Positions 22,732-33,166 of a DNA stretch of 64,000 nt are shown piece by piece. Position 1 is the first letter of the stretch. Every line of letters begins with the position of its first letter. The DNA lies in contig OX031070.1 in assembly GCA_943736015.1 (NCBI GenBank), forward strand, positions 21,783,673-21,847,672. The letters run 5' to 3'. The position numbers were made by a program, and so were the translations under genes. This DNA is from Tridacna crocea (lineage: Eukaryota > Mollusca > Bivalvia > Cardiida > Cardiidae). The notes beneath the pieces were generated by a model. The model searched no databases. It saw only the letters and a program-made list of their open reading frames with translations, and had not been told where the DNA came from.

Positions 22732-22856
22732 AAATGAATTGTTTCTGTCTATTTTCTTAAAAGAGATTAAGTTGTTGATTGATGGTATCCTATATATCAT
22801 AATAATGTACTTAATTGAAAAAAAAAGTTCTTGCTACAAAATTAAAAATTCCATTT

Positions 22857-23060
22857 TTAAATCTTTATCAAAGACTAAATTTTGTCAGACTATAGAATAA
22901 GTGTGACCCAAAAATATAAATTTGTTTTGAGTCGGATAGAAAATATTGACTGAACTGGAGAAAATGCTAGGTACCAGCATTTTCTCCTTTTCCCACAATG
23001 TTTTCTAAAGGTTTCATTCTGAGGGGTGTCAAAAGTAGGGATTGTGTGGTAATGGGTTAA
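22857..23060. mobile_element. Family A MITE, tandem copy 1
   Basis: Reversed relative to 18504. The left part is decayed. The right end gggattgtgtggtaatgggTTAA provides the TTAA where the next copy begins. Confidence 0.8.
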
Positions 23061-23284
23061 CGCTTTAGCAAAGACAAAATTGTAGACTTGTCCAAATTGA
23101 TTACATTTGCAGACTATAGAATAAATGTGACCCAAAAATTTAAATTTGTTTTGAGTCTTACAGAAAACATTGTGTGAAAAGGAGAAAATGCTGGGTACCA
23201 GCATTTTCTCCTTTTCCCACAATGTTTTCAGAAGGCTCAAAGGTTATGATTCGTTAAACCAGGGATTGTTTGGTAAAGGGTTAA
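23057..23284. mobile_element. Family A MITE, tandem copy 2
   Basis: Full-length, head-to-tail with the previous copy and sharing the TTAA at 23057-23060. Both copies have the loop variant ctaggtaccag/ctgggtaccag and the segment actatagaataa-tgtgaccc, so they are more like each other than other copies. Confidence 0.85.
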
Positions 23285-24110
23285 ACCAATCAAAAGGTTT
23301 GTATTTGTCCATTGCTAACATTATGAAGATGAAACCAATAAATATAACTTTTTGGTTTATCAAACACAGCACTTCCTCTTTCAGTAATTTAACTTTTAGC
23401 TGGATAAAATTGCTTACACCTGTCATTTTTCCAAATACCGATTTCATTCTAAATACTAAATAAAAAAAACTAATGTTCTTATCAGAGTAAAATTAATATT
23501 TTCAAGAAATTGACGTCGGAAAATTTCATATTAATTTCAAAAGCATAATATAGTCAACGCATGTTGCGGCTTTGACGTCATTAAATACAAATATGCACAG
23601 ATGTCTCACAAACACAATATTTAGATAACAGTGAAGAAATGGCGCTAAAAGCAAACAGAACTTGGGGAGTAAAATAGATAAAAAACAATCTCATAAAAAT
23701 AACAAACCTTTTTTAACTTTAAAGTTTTCCACAATTATTCCGCTTACTCGTACAAGTTGATACAGTTCGTTTTACGGAAGAGTTATTAAATACATAATAT
23801 GCCAAGTTTGCAAGTAATCTTTTCCGTAGTTAATGCTATATAGACAATCCAGAGTTCTTTTCCTGAACAACTGGAATTTCATCCAGAAAGGTTATACTTC
23901 CGTATGTTTGTTAGGACTATGGGTATCAACTGTTACATTCTCTTATATAGTCCATTACCAAGGCTCGTCACTTGGCTTAATATAACTTTTTTTCCCGATT
24001 TCATTCAGCTCTAGATGGAGTATACTATTGGTAACCAGCATGCGACAACCAATACAAAAGCAGCTAGCATTGACAGGAAAATGTGAATGAAACACGATGT
24101 ACGTAATTGA
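23285..24110. other. Unassigned AT-rich stretch
   Basis: No gene or repeat family was recognised. Confidence 0.3.
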
Positions 24111-24112
24111 TG

Positions 24113-24296
24113 CTGGGCCTTGTAGCTCCGTCGGTACAGCACAGGACTTTAAACAAGGGGTTGTTGGTTCAAAAAAAAAAAAAAAAAAAACGAATCGGCA
24201 AATTTCTCCAAGGGCATTTATGATAGTTATTGCAGCAGGATTCATTCCTCCATCACCATTTTTTGTACAATGGTTATGCGAAAGCAGCCAGTGACT
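24113..24296 (+). mobile_element. tRNA-derived SINE with internal poly-A
   Basis: Head: A box (cttgtagctccgtcggtaca) and B box (tgttggttcaaaa). An A20 run at 24171-24190 follows, then a 3' core (atgatagttattgcagcagg attcattcct ... gcagccagtgacttcgg) shared with 10136 and more weakly with 45940. Confidence 0.65.
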
Positions 24297-24434
24297 TCGG
24301 AACAATATTTTGCAAAGAACTGATAAAAGAAACCAAAGGAAAACATGGATGGGTTAATGGGCCGCTACGACTGATTGAAATAATGATGAAAACGGGATAG
24401 AACACCAAACATACAAACAATATTAAGTTTTCGG

Positions 24435-24663
24435 TTAACCCATTACCACACGACAAAAGTTTACACTGGTCCAAATTGAAAGCATTTGCAGATGACAAAA
24501 TAAAGACGACTGAAAAATTGAAATTTGTTCTGGAAAGGGAAGAAAGCACTGTGGGAAAAGGAGAAAATGCTGGTTACCAGCATTTTCTCCTTTTCCCACA
24601 GTGTTTTCAAAAGGCTTCTTTCTCAGGGGCGTCAAAAGTAGGGATTGTGTGGTAATGGGTTAA
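24435..24663. mobile_element. Family A MITE, reference copy
   Basis: Family A defined. TTAA at both ends, followed by CCCATTACC / ggtaatggg. One flank contains ctggtccaaattgaaagcat ttgcagatgac; the other contains aggcttctttctcaggggcg and aaaagtaggg. Between them is a ~56-bp near-perfect hairpin. Total length is about 225 bp with no coding capacity. TTAA target sites with ends starting CCC are the hallmark of piggyBac-type transposons, so an origin from one is likely though no transposase is present here. Private feature: the stem reads cactgtggg ... cccacagtg, with both arms changed together from the usual cattgtggg ... cccacaatg. Confidence 0.85.
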
Positions 24664-24928
24664 AACCCATGAAGAACCGGCTAAAAGAAACAATATTTTG
24701 GTACCATATTTACGAGCTCTAAAAGTTTTAGGACCTCTTTGACGTTTCATTTTCAATATAACCAATTTATATGATTTACATGTAGTTTCTTTATGGAATA
24801 TTCATATTTATAGTTCCTGTCAGAGACTTGTATTGCTTTATTCTAAGGTGTTATAGAACACGAAGCTTTTAACTCTTATCCTGCTTACAGAGTTAAATGA
24901 ATTTTTCAAGCCAACACTAGAATATAAT

Positions 24929-25037
24929 GTTATTAATCAAGTGATTTCGTATTGACCCAGTTACAGGTCCTCGATCAGCCAATACGGCTGACCGAGGACC
25001 TGTAACTGGGCCAATACGAAATCACTTGATTAATAAC
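24929..25037. repeat. Near-perfect 109-bp palindrome
   Basis: Arms gttattaatcaagtgatttc ... ggtcctcg and complement, loop atcagccaatacggctgac. A one-base difference is seen in each half (tgacccag / ctgggcca). Likely a recent palindromic MITE or cruciform sequence. Confidence 0.85.
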
Positions 25038-25048
25038 AATTTTATTAA

Positions 25049-25222
25049 TTAACCCTTTACCAAACAATCTCTGGTTTTTACGACCCTGAAAAAGAAGCTT
25101 TCTGAAAACATTGTGAGAAAAGGAGAAAATGCTGTTAACCAGCATTTTCTCCTTTTTTCCACAAAATTTTTTCTACCCTGCTGGAAATAAATCAATTTTT
25201 GGGTTACATTTACTTTGCCGCC
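25049..25222. mobile_element. Family A MITE, right end cut off
   Basis: Left TTAACCCTTTACC and hairpin intact (loop tgctgttaaccagca). The right arm stops at tttactttgccgcctcc, where another hairpin begins. Confidence 0.75.
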
Positions 25223-25301
25223 TCCTTGAACGTGATTGGCTAAAAGTAAGCGCAGACGCTCACGCAACTGAACTTTTGACCAATCACGTTCAAGGATTTC
25301 T
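25221..25301. repeat. Hairpin interrupting a family A copy
   Basis: ctccttgaacgtgattggct aaaag ... cttttgaccaatcacgttcaagg. The 15-20 bp arms contain ATTGG/CCAAT. After it, short gtattgatcg-gaggt-like units repeat to about 25380. Confidence 0.7.
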
Positions 25302-26010
25302 GTATTGGTCGCGGGTCATCAATATTGATACGAGGTCAACTGTATTGATCGGAGGTGAAGTCGTATTAAGCCGGGGTCACGACCTGAGTACTATACGAAA
25401 ACAGAAATGTGACTGGTATCGCGTGAACCGGTTTCCATGTATAACTTCTATATATCCAATAGTTAATTAATAATATATAATTATTAGCTATTTTATATAT
25501 ATTTGGGGGGGAAAGATATCATTGTATCTAATATTGTAGAACCAAGATCTAAAATTGATGTGCTATTCATAGTAGGAATTTGAGCCATATCCGGATAAAG
25601 GGGACTCAATGCATTTCTCTGCATGCATGATAGCATGCAAGCCAACACATACTTATACACCCATAAATAAAAATCCTTTTTGTATAAATACCAGCCGAAA
25701 CATGAGGTGTAGTGGTCCTTTGATTTGCAAAAAAAATACCGATTGCAAAATGATGCAGGACTGCGCCGGCTGACTTGGGTCGTAACTTTTTGCAGATACC
25801 TTAGACCAACTTTTCCGAGACCATTGTTCATTTATCATTATTTGGTCGAACTATACCCTTCCAAATTGTATTTTATCATCTAAAATTATTTATTCTTTGG
25901 AATATTATAAGTGAAACAGGGACGACCATGCTGAATTGATAAATACCGAGTTTCGATTCGAAACAGTTGAAACAGTTGAAACTCATTCGGTGTCTTTTAA
26001 TATTTAATTT
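25302..26010. other. Unassigned stretch
   Basis: The small minus-strand open frames have no familiar motif. Nothing else was recognised. Confidence 0.3.
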
Positions 26011-26453
26011 GTGATCCATCACGCAAAAAAGGACCATCTGAGAATGTCGTACATCAATAACATGAAAACATATCAACGATAGTGCAGTCCATATCTACCA
26101 ACTATTCTTAAGAACGTTCTTAGTCTTATTCATTGGAATTTCGTCAATGTGAAAGTAACAGAACCAAATAGGTTTAGCCAATCAGAGGTTCTGTTACTTT
26201 CACAGTCAGAAAAGCATGAAGAATAAGAATAAGAACGTTCTTAGGAATGGTTGGTGAATACAGACTCTTAAAGGCTGTTTAAGTTGATAATTTAAAAATG
26301 ATTGTATAACAAGGCAAAATAAACACTTCTCATACAGAAACTATCATTAAAACGAAAAAGGTTTCAACCCGTGTCAGACTACGCAGTTGGCGCAGTCTGA
26401 CCAGGGTTGACGCTTTTCGCAGTTCCCAGAAGGTCCCTTTTTGCGTGATGGGT
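26011..26453. mobile_element. TIR element with a nested family F MITE
   Basis: Inverted ends gtgatccatcacgcaaaaaa / tttttgcgtgatgggtcac, with similar AT-rich flanks (ttaatatttaat / atttaatatgaa). The interior has a short hairpin at 26370-26405 (gtcagactacgcag ... gcgcagtctgac) and a complete family F MITE at 26091-26263. Confidence 0.65.
26091..26263. mobile_element. Family F palindromic MITE
   Basis: Ends cattcttaagaacgttcttag-like in inverted orientation (left: accaactattcttaagaacg; right: cgttcttaggaatggttggt). Arms contain gtcaatgtgaaagtaacaga and the complement around a ggtttagccaatc core. Confidence 0.75.
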
Positions 26454-26880
26454 CACATTTAATATGAACATGTCTACAAGTTTAAGCATGACGTACTTGA
26501 GGAAAGTTACCGTCATAAATAACGTTGATTGCAACAGTATCCGAAACGAAATCATATTTAGAGAAACTTATAATAAAACGCACCTGCAATGCACGCAACA
26601 GTGAAATAACAATAATTGAAGAGAGATGATAATGATAAAATTTTGACACCCTTTAAATTGAAATATAATTTACGAGCTGAAATGTATATCGTTATTTTAT
26701 TCTTTAACAAACAATAAAGTTCTTTACTTTTCCATATTAAAGGCATTTTCGCATGGCGTTTGAAATGTCTTTTGAATTATGAGATTTCTTTATTTATCAA
26801 CAGAAAACCTTTTGGCAATAGGGGAAAATGGGATTATTAGCCCCTCTCTGTCTCTGTCTCTTACTCTCTCTGTGATCCTC
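26454..26880. other. Unassigned AT-rich stretch
   Basis: No gene or repeat family was recognised. Confidence 0.3.
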
Positions 26881-26887
26881 TTTGAAG

Positions 26888-27005
26888 TCCGATGTGTTAA
26901 ACACCGAGCTGGTTAAAAAAGCCAGGCGTAACTGGGTTTTCATCCTGTATCTTGCACCCCCTCCCCCTCCATAAAAACTGTTTTGTCTAACGACTGACTG
27001 AATCA
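26888..27005 (+). mobile_element. SINE body fragment
   Basis: acaccgagctggttaaa ... ccaggcgtaactgg ... ttttcatcctgtatcttgca matches the body of the SINE at 3060-3150. No tRNA head was seen. Confidence 0.5.
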
Positions 27006-27090
27006 TGGTGTAAAATGGTCATTTGACAATCAGAAAATTGACAAACGGCAAAAAAGTTGCGATTCAGGTCCGCATACTAAAGACCCTTTT

Positions 27091-27107
27091 GGGGGGGGGG
27101 GGGGGGG
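27091..27107. repeat. Poly-G run
   Basis: 17 consecutive G. Its length is likely to be unreliable in sequencing. Confidence 0.9.
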
Positions 27108-28040
27108 ACAATATGGCTTCGAACACCACGAGCATAGTTGTAGCATGTCACATAAAGACTGGGAGTCTTCGGGCATCTCTCCATGACGAAAGGGTCACTT
27201 ACAGGACAATATTTCGGATGAAAATAGATATTGGATAGTCGCAAAGGCGTCGATATGTATATTGAATGCATCACCTTGGGTGTGGGAAACCTGTCTTGTG
27301 CTAAAATATGTTCTGTTGTTAATAGAAACCACATTTGACGTCTTAAAACCCATGCTATTAACTCTTTGCATGTAGACGAATAACAGTTACTTTCAAAGAA
27401 ACAGTTGATCAGAGGTCATACTGCACAGAGCTTGCAGTTTGTTTTAGACATACAATATTTGATTTTCAATGTGGTTCTGTGGATATGGTCGAACTTAAAA
27501 TTACAACGTTTTGGACCCTTCTGTTAAATGAAATCCCAACGTATTTGGTAAGTGGTCAAAGAGTTGACCCTTTCAGTGCAAAATAAGGTAAAAGCATACA
27601 TTCAATCGGGACAAATCGACCAAAAATTCTGTGATTTTTTCTTTTGTCAAAATATATGCAAAAACTTAAGGAAAGTGAAAGTCTAAATACAATACTGGAC
27701 CGCACGTGCGGTCTACTTGGTCTACATCTGTCCACAAAATCTTAAGACAAAAATGATGACTATAGTGCCTGAAGGGTTATGACAAAAGGCGCGATGCACC
27801 GTCTGGAATTGGTGTGAGCGCCAATGTTCTGTTATTGTCAATTATCAAGCTGCAGGGAAATGTACATAAAACACAGATATTGATGATCTTGCATGGTTTT
27901 GGTACCTCTGAGCTATATGGGCAATATTTCTTGTCATCTGTTTGAGAAAAGGAGTGAATCGGATGCAAGAACTCTCCGGTGTACTGGCTGGGTTTTTTTT
28001 TTCAAAAGCTGTCAAGGGCGTTAAGATTTCGTATTTGTAG
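27108..28040. other. Unassigned stretch
   Basis: Short decayed family C-like palindromes occur near 27415-27440 and 27690-27735. No gene was recognised. Confidence 0.3.
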
Positions 28041-28043
28041 GAT

Positions 28044-28312
28044 ACGGCCTGTAACATGGGAAAAGAGGCATGAGGACATTTGCGTAAAGTGTCGTCTCCG
28101 ATCAGCCTGCGCTAAGTACCGCAGGCTAATTCTAAACGAAACTTTCCCGTTTTATGTAATTTTCTGTTTTATGCAAGTCTACAGTGGGACAAAATCTAAT
28201 GTAGTCGTAAAGTGCCGTCTCGGATTAGCCTGCGCGGACTGCGCAGGCTGATCCGAGACGACACTTTACGCAAATGTCCGAATGCCCTTTTTCGCGTGTT
28301 GCAAGCCATATC
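28044..28312. mobile_element. Family D MITE
   Basis: The left terminus is decayed; the right ends ttcgcgtgttgcaagccata. Its second hairpin is almost identical to that of 22043-22313. Confidence 0.8.
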
Positions 28313-28640
28313 GGATCGCCGTGTTCATTGCATTTGTGAATTTATAATAGAAATATGGTGGAAATAATTAGAAATTTATAGACTATTACTAAGCTTCAAT
28401 TCAAATAACAGCGTGTAATTACTAAGCTCGAATGATTATGAATAATCTCCATATCAGATTGAATTGCACAAAGATAAAGAATTGCGGCTTTTGTTTACTT
28501 GTTTTAACGTTACATAACCCGTTACAGTGAAATTTCGGGTTTTATCGTTCCTCCAGTTTACATCTATAGAGAATATTGTTGAAAAGGGACATTTGCTCTT
28601 CTCAAGAAATTCCTCTCATCATTTTCATTATCGTCAGTTC
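28313..28640. other. Unassigned stretch
   Basis: Nothing recognised. Confidence 0.3.
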
Positions 28641-28644
28641 TCAT

Positions 28645-29187
28645 TAAAGGTGGCCCTTCAGATTTTGGGACGAAAATTGTACAAATGTGCAGAAAAATCA
28701 TCCTTATACTCCCAAAGCCTTTTAATTTTCATTCATAAAACGCCAGTAGTTGAACACCTTCCAACAACACGAGAAATCAGAGATTTACTACAGCTCAGAT
28801 CAACACCGACGGGAGACACATTCTATTTTTAGATGATCAGTTCCCTCATTTACATATGGGAATACACAGATTAAATTTCAAACACAGGGTCCGAAGAAGA
28901 CATTATGGAAAATAATTATTACATGTTTGTTAAGTAATGAAATTTAAGCGTTATGAGTCACGTGCCAGTCACTTGGCATTCCCAAAACGCTTTATTGATT
29001 TTTGGCGCGAAATCTAAAAATACCTTAAGAGGCTACGTAGCCTTTTACGGGAACACCATCATTTTTTTTTTGTAATTTTATGAATCTTAATTATTGATGA
29101 TTTGTATTATTTTTTCATATGAATTTCAGTGACATAATATATTTTTTAATTAAGTGAGATGTAAAATTCTAAGTACCCACCTTTAAG
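28645..29187 (+). mobile_element. Family H element, complete
   Basis: About 540 bp between TTAAAGGTGG (28645) and CCACCTTTAA (ends about 29185). Internal landmarks: cagattttgggacgaaaa, agagatttactacagctcag, tcatttacatatgggaata, acgtgccagtcacttggc. The plus-strand 101-residue open frame crossing its start is not conserved as protein. Other copies are at 55552 and, reversed, at 56922. Confidence 0.75.
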
Positions 29188-29355
29188 AGCCTCGGAAAAA
29201 GCAGACCACAGACATTGCAAAGTAATGATAGCCGATACCTTGTCTATTTGTCTGCGACAGCACAAAAACCATGTCAAATTTTGGGCTGACAAACACACAA
29301 GTCTTTACTTTGCGAGAAAGTCAAACCCCAGTGAACAGTGCTTTCGGAAAGGAAG

Positions 29356-29573
29356 GAAATGAACCCTTTACTCCATAGATACTCATTTTTATGCATTGCT
29401 TGTAGGAGCCTTTGGAAAACATTGTGGAAAAGGGTGATATTGCTCGTGACCAGCAATTTTACCTTTTGTCACAATGTTTTCCATGCTATCAATAGGTGTT
29501 ATATACACATAAGAAACGGCTTCATCCTTGCTGTTAGAGATACCATAGAAATGGCTTATGGGGTAAAGGGTTT
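29356..29573. mobile_element. Family A MITE, A2 type
   Basis: gaaccctttactccatagat; hairpin attgctcgtgaccagcaat; right end atggcttatggggtaaaggg then TTTAA. It leads directly into family B. Confidence 0.8.
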
Positions 29574-30012
29574 AATTTTTGGAATTTATTTCATGCTTTC
29601 CGGCAGGTTATCGAGAAATACCGGTGAAATATTTTTCGATATTTCATGGTTACGACCAGTGAAAATATCGATTTTTATATTCCAGTTACCAAGGTAAAAT
29701 GGTCGTTACTCATAACCAGCGGAAATATGACGTCATTTACCTTACATTTCTCGCGATTGACGTAATATTGTAATATTTTGCTATGCGGATGGGGTACGCA
29801 CTGGATTTTGATAAAGTTCCTCCAAGAAAGGGTTAAAAGCAGGAAATAAATAGAATATTTGTTTTTCCCCGGTTAAAGATCGAAATTTATTTCATCGAGT
29901 GAACATCATCGGTAATATCGGCACAACCACTAGTGAAAATATTGCCGATGGTGTTCACGAGATGAAATGAATTTCGATCTTTAACCTAAAAAAAAAACCA
30001 GATATCCTCTAT
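29574..30012 (+). mobile_element. Family B element, long form
   Basis: Same order of landmarks as 20640-21120, hairpin 29851-30012. It contains TGACGTCA at 29728-29735, a perfect CRE-type palindrome. Confidence 0.75.
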
Positions 30013-30185
30013 GTATCATACGAAGCACGTTGTCACATAGTTATAATTATTCTTTTTCTTAACCGACTGAATCATAAGGTAGAATGATCCTTGGAATTGC
30101 AGATCATTTACACATAGCAAAAATTTCCAACCTATGCCAGTCTTTGCAGGCTGATATTGGTCATGAATTTTTACAAACGCATTTA
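30013..30185. other. Unassigned stretch
   Basis: Nothing recognised. Confidence 0.3.
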
Positions 30186-30353
30186 TCCTTTACCACTCAA
30201 ACTCGCTTTTAACTACCTTAAGGAAGAAGTATTCTGAAAACATTGTGTTCCACCCGAAGACAAATTGTATTTTTTTCAGTCACATTAATTTTGTCGTCTG
30301 CAAATGATTCCAATTTGGACTAGTCTAAAATTATTTCGTTTGGTAAAGAGTTA
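30186..30353. mobile_element. Family A MITE with hairpin deleted
   Basis: Left end (cctttaccactcaaactcgc) and right arm (gtcgtctgcaaatgattcca ... tttggtaaagagtta) remain, but the hairpin between attgtg and ttccaccc is lost. Confidence 0.7.
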
Positions 30354-30852
30354 GACCCCTTGTCACAGAGCAAAGCTCGAACACATTTATCAGGTATATT
30401 CTTGGTGTATGAACGTTCAATATCAATTAGCTGATTTATGATGATTTATTAGGGAAAAAATAAATTCAATATGCCATTGTACTTATACTAATTAACTATA
30501 GATAGTCTATATTCAAAACAAAAAAAAACAATATGAGAGACTACATGTATTTCAGGGTTTTTTGCGATATTTTATGGTGTGATGAACCCTTTAAAATGAA
30601 ATTGAAATATACTAATCTAGCATTTGAAAGTCATTTTTGTGTCGAAGAACGCTCTTCAATACTTGTTCCTTTGATTTTTCCCCTGCTTTTAATTATATGT
30701 GACGGGACCAATATAGTAAAATAGTGGCAAAAGACAAAGTCATTTGTAATGGTCCTCGCTTTTACCTTTGTTTTATAAAACAACATTTTTCGGTAAAAGA
30801 GTGACGGTGGCGTTTCTTTGCCGTGAGATATAGAGATAGCTATTATGATTAT
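30354..30852. other. Unassigned AT-rich stretch
   Basis: Nothing recognised. Confidence 0.3.
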
Positions 30853-31082
30853 TTAACCCTTTACCAAACGACAAACTTATAGACTGGTCCAAATTGAAAG
30901 CATTTGCAGACGACATAAATACCTGTAACTCAAAAAATGAAATTTGTTTCCATCTGGGTAGAAAACATTGTGGGAAAAGGACAAAATGCTGGTTAACAGC
31001 ATTTTCTCCTTTTCCCTCAATGTTTTCAAAAGGCTTCCATCTCGGGTTCGTAAAAACCAAGGATTGTTTGGGAAAGTGTTAA
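30853..31082. mobile_element. Family A MITE
   Basis: Full-length, TTAA at both ends, reversed relative to 18504. Hairpin with loop ctggttaacag. Confidence 0.85.
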
Positions 31083-31113
31083 GAGAACTGTCGTGAAAAA
31101 AATAAAAACAAAG

Positions 31114-31301
31114 TTTCCTGGAAATATTATCTAATTTTGGAAATTTTCACGATAGAAATATTACGATTATTCTGTTATCACGATTTTGTTTTTGCTTCGT
31201 GACACAACAAGAATTCCTGGAAATATTATCTAATTTTTGGAAATTTTCACGATAGAAATATCGCGATTGTTCTGATATCATGATTTTGTTTTTGCTTTAG
31301 T
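31114..31301. repeat. 100-bp tandem duplication
   Basis: Units start at 31114 and 31214 (ttcctggaaatattatctaa) and differ at a few positions. Confidence 0.85.
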
Positions 31302-31338
31302 GCCCACAACTGACCGTGACTCGTTGTACTTATGGTTA

Positions 31339-31553
31339 TTAACCCTTATCCTGCCAAATGAAAACTGTTTGACGATTACTCAAAGACATTTTGCAATATG
31401 TACTGGCATTTGGTTGAGCTTATATGACCCAGACTACCGATGAAGCAGCGGAGGGTGTAGAGCAAGATCAGACTGCACGTATGTGCAGGCTGATCTTGCT
31501 CTACACACTCCGCAAAGGTTATCCATGGTCGCCAACGGCAGGATAAGGGTTAA
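31339..31553. mobile_element. Family C MITE, variant hairpin
   Basis: TTAACCCTTATCCTGCC / GGCAGGATAAGGGTTAA ends are almost perfect. Both stem arms differ from the usual family C in the same way (gtagagcaagatcag and the complement instead of gtagatcaagatcag). Confidence 0.8.
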
Positions 31554-32130
31554 GGTACTGTTTCGGAACATCTTTGTCTACATCCTTATGAACTTTCCTT
31601 TTCCTGTCATTTTAATGTTCACTTGCTTCTTTTCAAAAAAAAAAATCATAAGTTCCTATTGCCCAATCTCAACAACAAAGGTTTTAAACAACTGTGCTGT
31701 TATGTCAATGACTTTAGGCGAATTCATTGAAGGCTGCACATCTCTATATTGAAACATAACATGTAACAGTGCACCGCGAATCGATTCCGTATTGGATACC
31801 AGGCAATTAAAGCGGGCTCCGATCATTAACACAAATTAACATCTGTTTGCCCTCCAGGCAAAAACATTACATTTTTCCAACAGTGAAAAGAGAGATGACA
31901 ATTAAGAAAACCCAATTAAATTCCGCGATTCTTCATTATAGTAAATTACTGCGATAGGCGATAGGCGCTCGTCAAAGCAGTTCACGTAATTTTTTCCACA
32001 GGCATGTGTGGTACTGATGTTCCCAGATCGAGAGAGGAATATCAAGTACGACCCCCGTTGAAGTGTGATGTTTGGTCTTTTATTCGTGTTTTATTCTGCT
32101 TTAAAGAGCACATCAAGATTACCAATGTCA
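31554..32130. other. Unassigned stretch
   Basis: Nothing recognised. Confidence 0.3.
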
Positions 32131-32325
32131 CAATGACCACGGTCATTCTCAAGAACTTTCTCAGTCTTATTCAAATTTCAGTTTTCAAATTTTGACAGCA
32201 ATAGCCTACAACTTTTGCTTGGCTAAACCATTTGGTTTAGCCAATCTGAAGTTGTGTTACTTTCAAATATAGAAAATCTGAGAGAATAAGTGTGAAAAAG
32301 TTCTTAAGAATGATTGGTGAATACA
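32131..32325. mobile_element. Family F palindromic MITE
   Basis: Left ctcaagaactttctcagtct; core ttggctaaaccatttggttt agccaat; right ttcttaagaatgattggtga. Confidence 0.75.
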
Positions 32326-32438
32326 CGCCCAGATCAGTTATTCAGACGTTACTGTTTCTACTTCATTTTACACCACAAGAACATGATTGACATGTCCTAT
32401 TTTTCTGGACGTTGGGATTGCAGATGGGAGGGGAATAT

Positions 32439-32850
32439 ATAGAGGATTTTTTTTTTTCCGGTGAAAGATCGGAATTTATTTCATTTCGTGAACATCATCG
32501 GTAATATTTTCTCGAGTGGCTGCGTATTACCGATGGTGTTCACGAGATGAAATAAATTTCGATCTTTCACCGACAAAAAAAAAACAAATATCAAAATCCA
32601 GTACAGTTCCTTTCCGTTATTCCCCGTGGCGTACCCCTCCCGTATAGCAACGCATTACAATATTAGTCACGCACGAGAAATTTAAAATAAATGACGTCAT
32701 TTTTCAATCAAGTTGTGAGGCACGCGCAATTAACCTAGGCAACAAGAACATGAAAATCGGTATTTTCACTGTTGGTGCCAGTGTACGGAACGAAAAATAT
32801 GTTCACTGTCGATATCCTAACGGAAAGCATGCCATGAAAGTCGGTGAATT
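32439..32850 (-). mobile_element. Family B element, long form, reversed
   Basis: Hairpin first (32439-32590), then the extension in reverse (ccccgtggcgtacccctccc, gaggcacgcgcaatt, ggaaagcatgccatgaaa). Contains TGACGTCA at 32692-32699. Confidence 0.75.
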
Positions 32851-32916
32851 GAAGTTTCTTTTTTTTCTATGAGAATCTTTTCCTTTTGCCACAAATTTCT
32901 CAGCTGTATTCATTTG

Positions 32917-33129
32917 CTAAATCTTATCCGTACCCTGTTAAACAAGTTAAATAAAGATTTTAGACAGAAAAAAACTGACCAATATCATTTAAAACTTCTA
33001 TTTTGGAGAAAAGTATGTCCTGATCGGACAGTGTAGAGCCAAAATGAGACTGCACGTTGTAGTCTGATCTTGATCTATACTGTCTGCCAAAGGTCACTGA
33101 TGAGTCGCGATAGGCAGCCTAAGAATTAA
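32917..33129. mobile_element. Family C MITE
   Basis: CTAAATCTTATCCGTACCC left end; shortened hairpin (gagactgcacgttgtagtct); right end TTAA. Confidence 0.65.
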
Positions 33130-33166
33130 CGTGCATTTGAGCCATGCTCTGTATTAATAGGGATTT

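Noticed and set aside
22890-23463. 97-116-codon open frames on both strands
   Set aside because: Readings of the tandem family A MITEs; the same KTLWEKEKMLV-type string appears from many copies.
28527-28832. 101-codon open frame
   Set aside because: Most of it is the start of family H; the other copies do not preserve the frame.
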